NCBI GenBank assembly: GCA_044350425.1
Contig: JBILHS010000008.1
Coordinates: 1 to 64,000 of the forward strand
Source: M3007 sp044350425
Lineage (GTDB): Bacteria > Bacteroidota > Bacteroidia > Chitinophagales > Saprospiraceae
Direction of reading: 5' to 3'
Length of the DNA: 64,000 nucleotides
Every line of letters begins with the position of its first letter. Within the stretch, counting starts at the first letter, position 1. The notes beneath the pieces were generated by a model. The model searched no databases, was not told the DNA's origin, and saw only the letters and a list, made by a program, of their open reading frames with translations. Shown one piece after another: positions 18,042 through 25,777 of the stretch. The translations under genes and the position numbers were made by a program.

Positions 18042-18102
18042 CAAAGGTCTGGAGCTGATCAGCCATAGAGCTTACATAATTCTGTATATGCATTGTATGA
18101 TT
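18042..18102 (-). promoter_or_regulatory. Direct-repeat regulon promoter (ice-binding lipoprotein/OmpA operon)
   Basis: On the plus strand: CAAAGGT at 18042-18048, 23 bp, TTACATAATT at 18072-18081, and TTGTATGATT at 18093-18102 (21-bp period). The -7 box is 30 bp from the ancestral ATG at 18012, which supports that start. Confidence 0.8.
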
Positions 18103-18223
18103 CATACATTTGCCTGCTGGAGCAGTCTTTTTAATGCCAAAAAAACAGCAAGAGCCATCCTGAACCGAAGCATTGGAACAGGATGACTCTTAAAATAATT
18201 GAATCGGGTTTTGGGAAATATCT

Positions 18224-18547
18224 TTATAGCAAAATGATCAGCAGAATTGCGATCAAAATAATGGATCCTGCAGAAATGTACACGCCGCCGTTGAGGTCCT
18301 TCAATTGGTGTTTAATAGAACGGGTCTCTTTGCGCAGTGCTCTTTTTTCGGAAAAATTCAGGTCAGATTTGTCCAGGGACTTAATCTCGTTCAATCTTAC
18401 GGTAAGTGCCTCAGATTTAATGGATTTTTCCTTGTCTTCGAGTGTTGAAATTGGGTCAACAGGGGAACCTGATGCTGCCGAAACTTGAGTTGGAGCAAAA
18501 GAGAAAATAGAAAGTGCCAGTGCCGAGTAAAGAAGAATCTTTTTCAT
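18224..18547 (-). CDS. Small exported protein with C-terminal membrane anchor
   Basis: 107 residues from ATG 18547 (MKKILLYSALALSIFSFAP; signal peptide to ~25). A charged helical segment ~40-85 (LNEIKSLDKSDLNFSEKRALRKE) is followed by GGVYISAGSIILIAILLIILL, a C-terminal transmembrane segment. This resembles a conserved uncharacterised Bacteroidota family. The function is unknown. A direct-repeat promoter is at 18706-18765, with element A between promoter and start. The insert also leaves an in-frame upstream start that would add 22 residues. Confidence 0.8.
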   Translation of the reverse strand: MKKILLYSALALSIFSFAPTQVSAASGSPVDPISTLEDKEKSIKSEALTVRLNEIKSLDKSDLNFSEKRALRKETRSIKHQLKDLNGGVYISAGSIILIAILLIILL

Positions 18548-18583
18548 TGTAATTATTTTTAATTTAGAACAAGTGTTCGCGGC

Positions 18584-18695
18584 CAGACTACTGGACATTT
18601 TGACGTTGGACACTAGACACGATTCTGTAAGTGCATGATTTTCAATTTTTTAGAGTGCAAGTCCAACGTCTTTTGTCAAAATGTCCAGTAGTCTG
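18584..18695. mobile_element. Element A copy 3, with 9-bp target duplication
   Basis: 112 bp, opposite orientation to copies 1 and 2, flanked by GTTCGCGGC at 18575-18583 and 18696-18704. It inserted within a few bases downstream of the -7 box at 18706, that is, at or near the transcription start. Confidence 0.95.
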
Positions 18696-18705
18696 GTTCG
18701 CGGCA

Positions 18706-18765
18706 CAAAGGTCGATATACTAAAATAGGGTATGTTACAAGATTGAGAAAAACAATTACAGAATT
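18706..18765 (-). promoter_or_regulatory. Direct-repeat regulon promoter (107-residue exported protein)
   Basis: On the plus strand: CAAAGGT at 18706-18712, 22 bp, TTACAAGATT at 18735-18744, and TTACAGAATT at 18756-18765 (21-bp period). Confidence 0.8.
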
Positions 18766-18788
18766 CACAGGTTGGTAGGTAAGTTATA

Positions 18789-18877
18789 CTGTGATTAAAG
18801 TGATTTTATTGATTACACAAATTTGATTTTCGAATGATTGTAAAACCTCGCCGTTCAAAACCACTCTGTGTTGACTA
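18789..18877. mobile_element. Element B copy (diverged, TATA-flanked)
   Basis: Begins CTGTGATTAAAGTGATTTTA and ends TTCAAAACCACTCTGTGTTGACTA. Both ends match the 97-bp insert in the YceI gene at 27596-27692, while the middle is diverged and shorter. TATA lies on both sides (18785-18788 and 18876-18879, boundary ambiguous). Confidence 0.65.
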
Positions 18878-18884
18878 TAGTACC

Positions 18885-18924
18885 GACACCAGCCATATTC
18901 ATAGGTCATTCGCCGGATGCGGCA
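18885..18924. mobile_element. Partial copy of element C
   Basis: Read on the minus strand: GCCGCATCCGGCGAATGACC, then TATGAATATGGC. This matches the left ~40 bp of element C at 17830, preceded in both cases by CTAGT. The other end is absent. It supplies the last codons of the receiver gene at 18906. Confidence 0.65.
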
Positions 18925-19343
18925 CTAGTTGCCTTCCCTAAATACCAGTTCAAGCCTTTTGCCATATTTTTATAATTTAATATTCTGAAAATGATATTTT
19001 GTATGCGAGCAAAGGCTGTGTCACTTTTGACCACATAGTCAATGGCATTATGTTGGATAGCATCAATAGCAATGTCAATTACATCTTGCTGTGAAAGAAT
19101 GACAACCTGGATGTCTGGATTAAAATCCTTTATTTTCTGCAAGGTTTGTATGCCATTCATAACGCCTTTGCTCAGGCCATCCAGATGATAATCAAGCACT
19201 ATGATATCTGGATTGTGAGATATGTTTTCCATGCAAAGCTCTCCGGTAGGATAGGTCTCAATGGTGAATTCGGGATATTGCAGGAATTCAATTTCCAGAA
19301 GTTTTAAAAAAAGGGCATCGTCGTCTACCAGGAATATTTTCAT
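18906..19343 (-). CDS. CheY-like receiver protein, paralogue 2 (C-terminus recast by element C)
   Basis: 145 residues from ATG 19343 (MKIFLVDDD). Stand-alone REC domain: acidic pocket DDD at ~7-9, phospho-acceptor Asp in IIVLDYHLDG (~54), conserved Lys in YVVKSD (~107). No output domain. About 60% like the receiver at 20004 by eye. The C-terminal residues TSAASGE and the stop come from the end of element C; the paralogue ends NWYMDRM. It overlaps the Hpt remnant upstream, as in the intact pair. It may still fold, but its cognate kinase is destroyed. Confidence 0.85.
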   Translation of the reverse strand: MKIFLVDDDALFLKLLEIEFLQYPEFTIETYPTGELCMENISHNPDIIVLDYHLDGLSKGVMNGIQTLQKIKDFNPDIQVVILSQQDVIDIAIDAIQHNAIDYVVKSDTAFARIQNIIFRILNYKNMAKGLNWYLGKATSAASGE

Positions 19344-19344
19344 C

Positions 19345-19890
19345 TTAATTTCGATTTGTAACAATTTGTCTCTTGTACTTATTTAGTTCCAGATTCAATT
19401 CTATGCAAGCCTGTGTGCAAACATTTTCAATTTGCAGGATCAAATCCGGGAATGCATCCATTTCCTGCTGATTTCGAGCATATTCCTGTACTCTTTTTGC
19501 CATATTTTCGAAATCTACGCGAATGCCAACTATTGAAAAATATGGAAGTATTTTATGCGTGTAAGTGTATAGTAAGTCAGACGACTGGACATTTTGACGT
19601 TGGACACTAGACACGATTCTGTAAGTGCATGATTTTCAATTTTTTAGAGTGCAAGTCCAACGTCTATTGTCAAAATATCCAGTAGTCTGCATTGATCAGC
19701 ACGATCAAGGCATCGCCACTTATTTTAATGGCGGTCACGTATTCCCTTTGTTTTATGGAGAACTCCGTTTTCAGTACCACTTTTGTAAATCCGATGATCG
19801 CATTCATAGGCGTTCGAATTTCATGAAAAGATCGCCAATAAAGGTCTCTTCAAAAGGAATTGAAAAGGTTATTTAATAACAGAATAAATT
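19345..19890 (-). pseudogene. Remnant of a duplicated hybrid histidine kinase (H-box and Hpt fragments)
   Basis: Upstream of the insert (19690-~19840) the frame reads HEIRTPMNAIIGFTKVVLK and on to SGDALIVLIN, the HisKA dimerisation helix, clearly paralogous to the kinase at 20428. Downstream (19345-19577) is an Hpt-like tail (THKILPYFSIVGI ... ENVCTQACIELNLELNKYK). PAS domains, HATPase and receiver are gone. Element A sits exactly at the junction. A further frame break lies just before the H-box. It cannot act as a kinase. A short fusion starting in element A could still produce the Hpt fragment. Confidence 0.85.
19578..19689. mobile_element. Element A copy 4, at a deletion junction
   Basis: Full 112 bp (CAGACGACTGG ... 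CAGTAGTCTG), but the flanks differ (ATAGTAAGT and CATTGATCA). Sequence to its right is HisKA and to its left is Hpt, so >1 kb of kinase was lost next to it. One explanation is recombination between two element copies. Confidence 0.9.
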
Positions 19891-19937
19891 TACATGATTC
19901 ACACATGGCAAGAATGAAGGAACATACTCTGAGTCCC

Positions 19938-19979
19938 CAAAAAATAGGAGTTACCCCAAAAATCGGGATGACTCCTATT
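19938..19979 (-). terminator. Terminator of the AraC-kinase-receiver operon
   Basis: AATAGGAGT pairs with ACTCCTATT, with an inner ACCCC/GGG stem. It is followed on the minus strand by T6, and lies just after the receiver stop at 20004. Confidence 0.8.
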
Positions 19980-20003
19980 TGTTCCGGAATTCAGGATCAA
20001 AAA

Positions 20004-20438
20004 CTACATTCGATCCATATACCAGTTCAATTCCTTCTCCATTTTTTTATACTCGAAAGTGGATGATATTATTTTTTGCAGTCTTACAAAGGCAGTTTCA
20101 CTTTTTACCACATAATCATGCGCCCTATGGTGCATACAGCTTATAGCAACTTCAATGCTATCCTGGCTGGAAAGCATAATTACCGGGATATCCGGATTGA
20201 ATTCTTTTATTTTATCCAGTGTTTCTATACCATTCATAGCATTTTTATCAATGCCATCCAGATGATAATCCAGAATAATAAAATCAGGCTTGTCGGATAG
20301 AGATTCCAGGCAACGCTCTCCGGTTGGATAGGTTTCGATGATAAAATCAGCATGGTCGAGAAAATCGATTTCGAGCATTTTGAGGTATACCGAGTCATCG
20401 TCTACCAGAAAGATCTTTATTTTATTTTCACGATTCAT
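20004..20438 (-). CDS. CheY-like single-domain response regulator
   Basis: 144 residues, a lone REC domain: DDD at ~13-15, acceptor Asp in FIILDYHLDG (~60), Ser/Thr position in MLSSQD, and Lys in YVVKSE (~113). No DNA-binding domain, so it must signal through protein contact or act as a phosphate sink. Its start overlaps the stop of the hybrid kinase, implying translational coupling and a direct phosphorelay partner. Terminator at 19938-19979. Confidence 0.93.
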   Translation of the reverse strand: MNRENKIKIFLVDDDSVYLKMLEIDFLDHADFIIETYPTGERCLESLSDKPDFIILDYHLDGIDKNAMNGIETLDKIKEFNPDIPVIMLSSQDSIEVAISCMHHRAHDYVVKSETAFVRLQKIISSTFEYKKMEKELNWYMDRM

Positions 20439-22890
20439 GCGTTTGTTTTTTGATCTGATTTAATTCTGTTTCAAGTTCTTTACAGGCCTGTATACAAACC
20501 ATTTCCAGGTTCATGACCAACTCTGAAATTTCCTCTTTTTGTTGTTTTGAACGAGTATATTCTAGTACGGTCCTAGCCATTTTTTCATAGGCGGTGTCTA
20601 TGCCCATGATCGAAAAAGATGGGATCATTTTATGCACTGAGGCATGTAAGGTGTCCCAATCATGGTTTTCAAGACTTTGCTTCATGGCGCTGACTAAGGG
20701 AGGTGTCTGATCCAGGTATGCAGAGATCATTTCCATGAGCATAGTGGAATTGTTTTTTGTCCGCTGAATTAAAAAATCCAGATCCGTGTATCTCACTTTT
20801 GAACTTTGCATGTCTTGGTCATTTTCAGAACTAATGGCATGATTGGGTTTCAAAACCAGGCCAATAATTTTATTGTACAATAACTTTTCGTCAACCGGCT
20901 TTGCAATATAATCATCCATGCCGGCAGCTTTGCATTTTTCCAGGTCAACAGTGGTCACATCAGCTGTCAAAGCAATGATAGGAATTTTTGATTTCAGACG
21001 CTTTCGGATGAAGTCAGTCGCTTCAAAACCATTCATTTCGGGCATCTGCAGATCCATTAAAATGATGTCATAAGCGTTGGATTCCATTTTTTCAACAGCA
21101 ATTTTGCCATTTGATACAACCTCCCATTCAAAGCCAAAATCATCCAAAACTGTTTTCATCAGTAGCTGGTTTAGAATCATATCTTCCACAACCAATACCT
21201 TGACATTTCGGATTTCGTTATCAAATTCTGTAAATAGGGCATCTAGCTGGACCTCAGCATTCGTTTTTTGAAAATCTAGAATAAAGCTGAAAGTTGAGCC
21301 TAATCCGACTTTGCTCTTTACATGAATGCTCCCGCCCTGCTGTTCTACTAGTTTTTTGGCGATCGCCAGTCCCAAACCCGTTCCCCCAAATAAGCGCGAA
21401 GTGCCGCCGGATGCCTGTTGAAAATTTTGAAAAATAGATTCTAATTGGGTCTCAGGTATTCCAATTCCGGTATCTGAAACGGAGAACTCAAGGCTTACAA
21501 GGGTGGCATCTTCTTTCAACAGTCGAATGTTTACGCCGATCGCACCTTTTTCCGTAAACTTCACAGCATTACTCACCAGATTCAATATGATCTGGTGCAA
21601 TCGCGTCGGATCGCCCAGCAGTACTTTGGGTATCTTAGGGTCAATGTGTCTGGACAATGTCACATTCTTCTCCTGCACTTTTAAATCAAACAAATGGAGC
21701 ATTGACGAGATGGCAGAGACCATTTTAAATGGCGTATGTTCAAAGACCATTTTGCCTGCGTCCACCTTTGCAAGATCCAGAATATCATTGATCAATACGA
21801 TCAAAGCATCTCCGCTGGTTTTTATAGCCGTAAGGTATTCCTTTTGCTTGGCCGACAACTCGGTTTTGAGCATTACTTTGGTAAACCCAATGATGGCATT
21901 CATCGGAGTTCGTATTTCATGACTCATGTTGGCCAGGAACTGCTGTTTAGCGATCGTAGCTTCTTCGGCAACCTGGGTGGCATTTTCCGCTTTGCTTTTG
22001 GATTCTTCTGCAATGATGGTAGCCATCTCAGCAAATATTTTTGCTTCGATCAACTCGTTTTCAATTCTTTTTTGATCTGTGATGTCTCTGGCTACTACCA
22101 CCGCACCCGCTACCTCGCCTTTTTCATTTTTAAATACAGAACCGTTGAATAATACATCGGTGGAATTGTGATCTTTTATAGTGAGTGGATAATTAGCAAC
22201 AAAGCCTTTTGAAAAAACCTCCTGATATACTTTTCGTGCCTGCACCGGGTCCGTGAAATAATCTTCAAATGCAGTGTTTTTTAGTTTTTCCCGAGGGAAA
22301 GCGGTTGCATCCACCATCGCCTGATTCACATCCATAATTTCACCCTGAATATTGATGGTGATCCAAGGATCTAAACTTGCCTCTATCAGCCCCCTGGAGT
22401 ATTCAGAATGCAATTTTAGTTGCGCATCCTTTAACTCTGCACTTAAACCCGTAATATCGATTAAGGTATTAAAGGCACCCTTTAAATGTCCTTTTTTATC
22501 GAAAACAGGTTGTGGATGTGACAAAACATAACGTCTGCTGCCGTTCGGCCGCTCCATAATTATTTCTACACCGGATTCCGGTTTTCCGGTTTTTAAGGTG
22601 AGCGCCAAAGGGGATTGATCGAATTGGAGGAGCTGGTTATCACCGGTATAGAGCTTCGAGGAGGCACACCATCGGTCTTCGCCAATCACGGGCTCACGTC
22701 CCCAGAGTTCTGTTGCGGCTGCATTATATAGTTGAATATAGCCGTTCTGATCACAGGCGTAAACTGCAACAGGCAAGGTTTTAACAAGGTTTTGGTATGT
22801 TTCCTCGCTGGCCAGAATACCGTTGGCAGCGGCATCTTTTGCCTCGTCCCGAAGTCTGTTTTTATGGATTTTTCTTAAATAGGTGTTCAT
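20428..22890 (-). CDS. Hybrid sensor histidine kinase (PAS-PAS-HisKA-HATPase-REC-Hpt)
   Basis: 820 residues, no transmembrane segment, so a cytoplasmic sensor. PAS ~30-150 (YQNLVKTLPVAVYACDQ), second PAS ~165-285, coiled-coil linker 285-325, HisKA with phospho-His in NMSHEIRTPMNAIIGF (~330), HATPase_c with the N-box (NLVSNAVKFTEKG) and G-boxes (DTGIGIP, GTGLGLAIAK), REC ~570-690 (LMDLQMPEMNG), and Hpt ~715-810 (ASVHKMIPSFSIMG). It overlaps the AraC-type regulator upstream by 4 bp and the receiver downstream by 11 bp, so the three genes form one operon. Confidence 0.95.
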   Translation of the reverse strand: MNTYLRKIHKNRLRDEAKDAAANGILASEETYQNLVKTLPVAVYACDQNGYIQLYNAAATELWGREPVIGEDRWCASSKLYTGDNQLLQFDQSPLALTLKTGKPESGVEIIMERPNGSRRYVLSHPQPVFDKKGHLKGAFNTLIDITGLSAELKDAQLKLHSEYSRGLIEASLDPWITINIQGEIMDVNQAMVDATAFPREKLKNTAFEDYFTDPVQARKVYQEVFSKGFVANYPLTIKDHNSTDVLFNGSVFKNEKGEVAGAVVVARDITDQKRIENELIEAKIFAEMATIIAEESKSKAENATQVAEEATIAKQQFLANMSHEIRTPMNAIIGFTKVMLKTELSAKQKEYLTAIKTSGDALIVLINDILDLAKVDAGKMVFEHTPFKMVSAISSMLHLFDLKVQEKNVTLSRHIDPKIPKVLLGDPTRLHQIILNLVSNAVKFTEKGAIGVNIRLLKEDATLVSLEFSVSDTGIGIPETQLESIFQNFQQASGGTSRLFGGTGLGLAIAKKLVEQQGGSIHVKSKVGLGSTFSFILDFQKTNAEVQLDALFTEFDNEIRNVKVLVVEDMILNQLLMKTVLDDFGFEWEVVSNGKIAVEKMESNAYDIILMDLQMPEMNGFEATDFIRKRLKSKIPIIALTADVTTVDLEKCKAAGMDDYIAKPVDEKLLYNKIIGLVLKPNHAISSENDQDMQSSKVRYTDLDFLIQRTKNNSTMLMEMISAYLDQTPPLVSAMKQSLENHDWDTLHASVHKMIPSFSIMGIDTAYEKMARTVLEYTRSKQQKEEISELVMNLEMVCIQACKELETELNQIKKQTHES

Positions 22891-23480
22891 TCATGTTCAT
22901 CATTTGCAGACCGCGCCAGCCCGATCTCTTCTATAGGACTTCGCCTTTTGTCCTTTAATTGCTTAAAATGCGAAGGCGTCAATCCCGTAACTTTCTTAAA
23001 TTGATTGGACAAGTGCGCAACACTGCTGTAGTGCATTTTCCAGGCAATTTCAGTCATATTCAGTTCTCCATAAATGATCAATTCTTTGATGCGCTCAATT
23101 TTGTGGCTGATCACAAATTGCTCGATGGTCGTACCCTGCACCTCTGAGAATAAATTTGCCAGGTAGGTGTAGTCGTGCCCGAGTTTTTTACCTAAGAAAT
23201 CGGAAAATTTTATTTTGATGATCTCATCTGTATGATGCACCATCTCTATGATTGCATTTTTAATTTTTTCAATCAGGATCCCTTTTTTATCGTCCATCAA
23301 TTCAAGTCCTACACTGAGTAGTTGCGCTTTTAATTGCAGCCGTTGCTCCTCTGTGATCTGCTCTAAGATTTCCACTTCACCCAGGTCCAGCAGAATGAAG
23401 TGGAGATTGAGCTTCTTCAACTCCTCCTTTACCACTATTTTACAGCGGTTGCTCACCATATATTTTATGTGTAGCTTCAA
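22887..23480 (-). CDS. AraC-family transcriptional regulator
   Basis: 197 residues. The C-terminal ~100 residues form an AraC/XylS double helix-turn-helix (LFSEVQGTTIEQFVISHKIE; NMTEIAWKMHYSSVAHLSNQFKKVTGLTPSHFK). The N-terminal ~75 residues (MKLHIKYMVSNRCKIVVKEEL) resemble the compact beta-alpha domain seen in many Bacteroidota AraC proteins of this size. First gene of the operon with the kinase and receiver. It is the only DNA-binding regulator in the island and so the best local candidate for the direct-repeat promoters, since AraC-type activators contact direct half-sites spaced 21 bp apart. That assignment is a hypothesis. Confidence 0.93.
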   Translation of the reverse strand: MKLHIKYMVSNRCKIVVKEELKKLNLHFILLDLGEVEILEQITEEQRLQLKAQLLSVGLELMDDKKGILIEKIKNAIIEMVHHTDEIIKIKFSDFLGKKLGHDYTYLANLFSEVQGTTIEQFVISHKIERIKELIIYGELNMTEIAWKMHYSSVAHLSNQFKKVTGLTPSHFKQLKDKRRSPIEEIGLARSANDEHE

Positions 23481-23598
23481 ATTAAATTTATAAATGAAAT
23501 TGAAATGAAAAAACGTTGGGATCTTTTATCCGCACAATAGTACCTATTTTTTTTGAAAATAATATGATTTGCTTAGGTTTATTATGAGCCAGGGTTGA

Positions 23599-24396
23599 TT
23601 AAAGTGTGCCTTTTTCGCCCTCAATCCACCGCTCCATCATGACATGCTCGTCCGGTGATTGATGCGCCCCGCCGGCCAGGATATCCAGAAATTTATCCCA
23701 AAGGTTTTTCTCCTGACTGAACTCTTTTTTGAAATCTTTGAGGGCGACCAAAAAATCTTGCTCATATTCTGCAGCTTCTTCAGCACTGAAATCCGCTGGA
23801 ATTTTATCCGCAATTATCTGTGTGATCTTATTCATTTCCTCAATGGTATATCTTTCGATCATTTTTAGCTCTATCCTGCAAGCCTTAGCATAAGAAAACA
23901 GGTAGGTAAGCAGATTGGCTCTGAATTTATGAATGGACTCCTTCCAGGAGATGAGCGCGCCTTCTGGCAATAGGGCTAGCCCCAGATCTTCCAGGTTTGT
24001 AAAGTTTTCACGTAGTAATTCAGATTCCTGGTCAAATCTGTTCCATAATTCAGTGGAATCTGTTCTTTCATTTTTGGTAATTTTTTCTTTCACCGAATTC
24101 AACAATTTGGTCATAGAAAGAACGGTTCCAGTGATCAAATTCAATGCGTTTTGTAATTTCTCAAAGGTGCCTGGGGGGCAACTGGGTTCAATCTCCTGAA
24201 GGGCAATTTGACCCATTTCTTTAGCCCGGGTTTCAATTTGCAATATCCTTGCATAGTGGTTTTCCAAAACAAATCCAATGTCTCGAAAAGTTAATAGCGC
24301 CCTGAGTCCTGAGTTGTAATTGTTAGCCTCAAAATTGTAATTGGTATTGCTAAAATCTGACAGGCCATTATTTTTATCTGCAATTAATGCATTCAT
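23599..24396 (-). CDS. Unrecognised helical protein
   Basis: 265 residues, almost entirely predicted alpha-helix, Glu/Lys/Leu rich, no signal peptide or transmembrane segment. Features: LRALLTFRDIGFVLENHYARILQIETRAKEM near 30-60, a single Cys/Pro patch (EPSCPPGT ~70), and an acidic stretch IPADFSAEEAAEYEQDFL near 205. It starts two bases after the AI-2E remnant stop, at the end of the holin-like gene cluster. I cannot name a family, and function is unknown. Confidence 0.7.
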   Translation of the reverse strand: MNALIADKNNGLSDFSNTNYNFEANNYNSGLRALLTFRDIGFVLENHYARILQIETRAKEMGQIALQEIEPSCPPGTFEKLQNALNLITGTVLSMTKLLNSVKEKITKNERTDSTELWNRFDQESELLRENFTNLEDLGLALLPEGALISWKESIHKFRANLLTYLFSYAKACRIELKMIERYTIEEMNKITQIIADKIPADFSAEEAAEYEQDFLVALKDFKKEFSQEKNLWDKFLDILAGGAHQSPDEHVMMERWIEGEKGTL

Positions 24397-24398
24397 TT

Positions 24399-24896
24399 TT
24401 ATGCTTTTTTAGAATTTGTGACAATTTTTTTAAATATTGGTTTTAAAATTGGGGGCGTGGTATCTCCCAATAAGAACCCCCAGGGCTTCAAGGGATCTAC
24501 CCGGTCAAAAATTAATTTTAAGATGGCCTGCAGTGGGATAGACAAAGACATGCCGGGGATGCCCCAAATGGCAGCACCGGTTATTACAGCGAGAATTGAA
24601 ATCAAAGCATTGAGTTTAACTTTAGACCCGATTATTTTTGGTACGATGAAGTTATTATCAATAAGTTGTATGATGGTATATAGAATCACTACATAGAGCA
24701 CGTAATCAGGTGATTTTTTTACCAATGCAATGGCCATAAAAAGAAAAACCGCCATGATTCCACCCAGATATGGAATTACATTCAGGAGTGCACCAATGAC
24801 GCCCAGGAGTAGGGCGTATTCAATGCCTAATACCAACAGTCCTACCAGAAAAATCGAGCTCTTTACATAAAAGGGAAATTGCAGGACGGGACGCAT
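24399..24896 (-). pseudogene. AI-2E transporter family, N-terminally truncated
   Basis: 165 residues covering only the C-terminal half of an AI-2E/PerM-family permease: VGLLVLGIEYALLLGVIGALLNVIPYLGG, then VPKIIGSKVKLNALISIL, then IWGIPGMSLSIPL, then WGFLLGDTTPP. Intact members are ~340-370 residues with about eight membrane helices. Here the first ~190 residues are missing and the leading MRPVLQFPFYVKSS is not family-like. It is probably inactive, although the frame is open and still sits in an operon. Confidence 0.75.
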
Positions 24897-24909
24897 TCAA
24901 ATGTATGTT

Positions 24910-25317
24910 TTACGCGGTATGTTGATGATCAGTTTCAGGATCTTTTTTAGACCTTATCCGGTGCATCGCGGCTTGTCCGATTGTTTTTAAAACTCCAGGA
25001 TTTTTGGTCACCAAAGCTGTTACGCCGAGTAACACACCAGTCCTTAGTATCTTTTTAAACACAGTGGTTTGGGAAGGTATAAGGATGGACTTGGAAACGT
25101 AACCAGCGGCCACGCTCGCTGAAATTTTCAATAAATCAGTTTTCACGCCCTGAGAACCGACTAATTTGCTCAGTGTATTTTTAATGATGGTAAAAGGTTG
25201 AATTTCCTCAATACTATTTCTGACTTCTTCCTTTAGTAATCTGGTTTCTTCCCGATGCATGGTCTCCATCTGCGTGATGGCAGCTGTGAGCTCAGATTCA
25301 GAGTATATTTTTTGCAT
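24910..25317 (-). CDS. Conserved hypothetical protein next to holin-like gene
   Basis: 135 residues. The N-terminal ~60 are charged helix (LTAAITQMETMHREETRLLKEEV). Residues ~70-115 are moderately hydrophobic (ISASVAAGYVSKSIL, TGVLLGVTALVTKNPGVLK) and could associate with membrane. The tail is basic. It lies 10 bp from the holin-like gene upstream and 13 bp from the AI-2E remnant downstream, so it is co-transcribed. Function unknown. Confidence 0.72.
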   Translation of the reverse strand: MQKIYSESELTAAITQMETMHREETRLLKEEVRNSIEEIQPFTIIKNTLSKLVGSQGVKTDLLKISASVAAGYVSKSILIPSQTTVFKKILRTGVLLGVTALVTKNPGVLKTIGQAAMHRIRSKKDPETDHQHTA

Positions 25318-25327
25318 CTTCAGTGGT

Positions 25328-25669
25328 TTAGTTAAGCGTTTCTGAAATAATTAGGTTTCCAATTGGTTTTCTTATCCATTTGTCCAAATACGAATTGGCA
25401 ATGATCCCCGCAATCAGATATAACGAAGCAATGATGAAAAATCCATAATAAGATTTCCCAAGCCAGTCGCCCAGCAATTGCGCAAATGCAATGCTGAATA
25501 TGACCACAGAAAGGGAAATTAAGGCGATGACGCTCACACGTGACAACAAGGAAGTGGCTACTTCAATCGTGGTTTTTACCAGCTTGAGCTTAGTGAGTTC
25601 AAGGTTTGTTTGACTGAATATTTCAATTCGATCTATCAGTGGCTCGATTAATTTATCAGTTGAACGCAT
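25328..25669 (-). CDS. Phage-holin-superfamily-like membrane protein
   Basis: 113 residues: an amphipathic N-terminus (IDRIEIFSQTNLELTKLKLVKTTIEVATSLLSR) followed by two transmembrane helices (~46-70 VSVIALISLSVVIFSIAF and ~75-95 YYGFFIIASLYLIAGIIA). This is the layout of the chromosomal holin-X/YqjE-type stress membrane proteins, often found beside YtxH. Not a lysis protein by context. First gene after the YtxH terminator. Confidence 0.78.
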   Translation of the reverse strand: MRSTDKLIEPLIDRIEIFSQTNLELTKLKLVKTTIEVATSLLSRVSVIALISLSVVIFSIAFAQLLGDWLGKSYYGFFIIASLYLIAGIIANSYLDKWIRKPIGNLIISETLN

Positions 25670-25714
25670 ACTTTTTTATTTAGAGCTTGTTCTCTGCAAG
25701 CCAGAATCGTGATC

Positions 25715-25750
25715 AAAAAAATAGACCGCAGACAGCTGTCTGCGGTCTAT
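25715..25750 (-). terminator. Terminator after YtxH
   Basis: Perfect 15-bp palindromic arms ATAGACCGCAGACAG/CTGTCTGCGGTCTAT (25721-25750), then T7 on the minus strand. With no obvious loop it may act as a partial terminator before the holin-like operon. Confidence 0.9.
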
Positions 25751-25777
25751 TGCATATTTCAAGTGGAATCTCCAGGT

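Noticed and set aside
25328..25669. Prophage lysis cassette suggested by the holin-like gene and glucosaminidases
   Set aside because: No phage structural, integrase or terminase genes; the context (YtxH, CsbD, regulon promoters) fits chromosomal stress membrane proteins.
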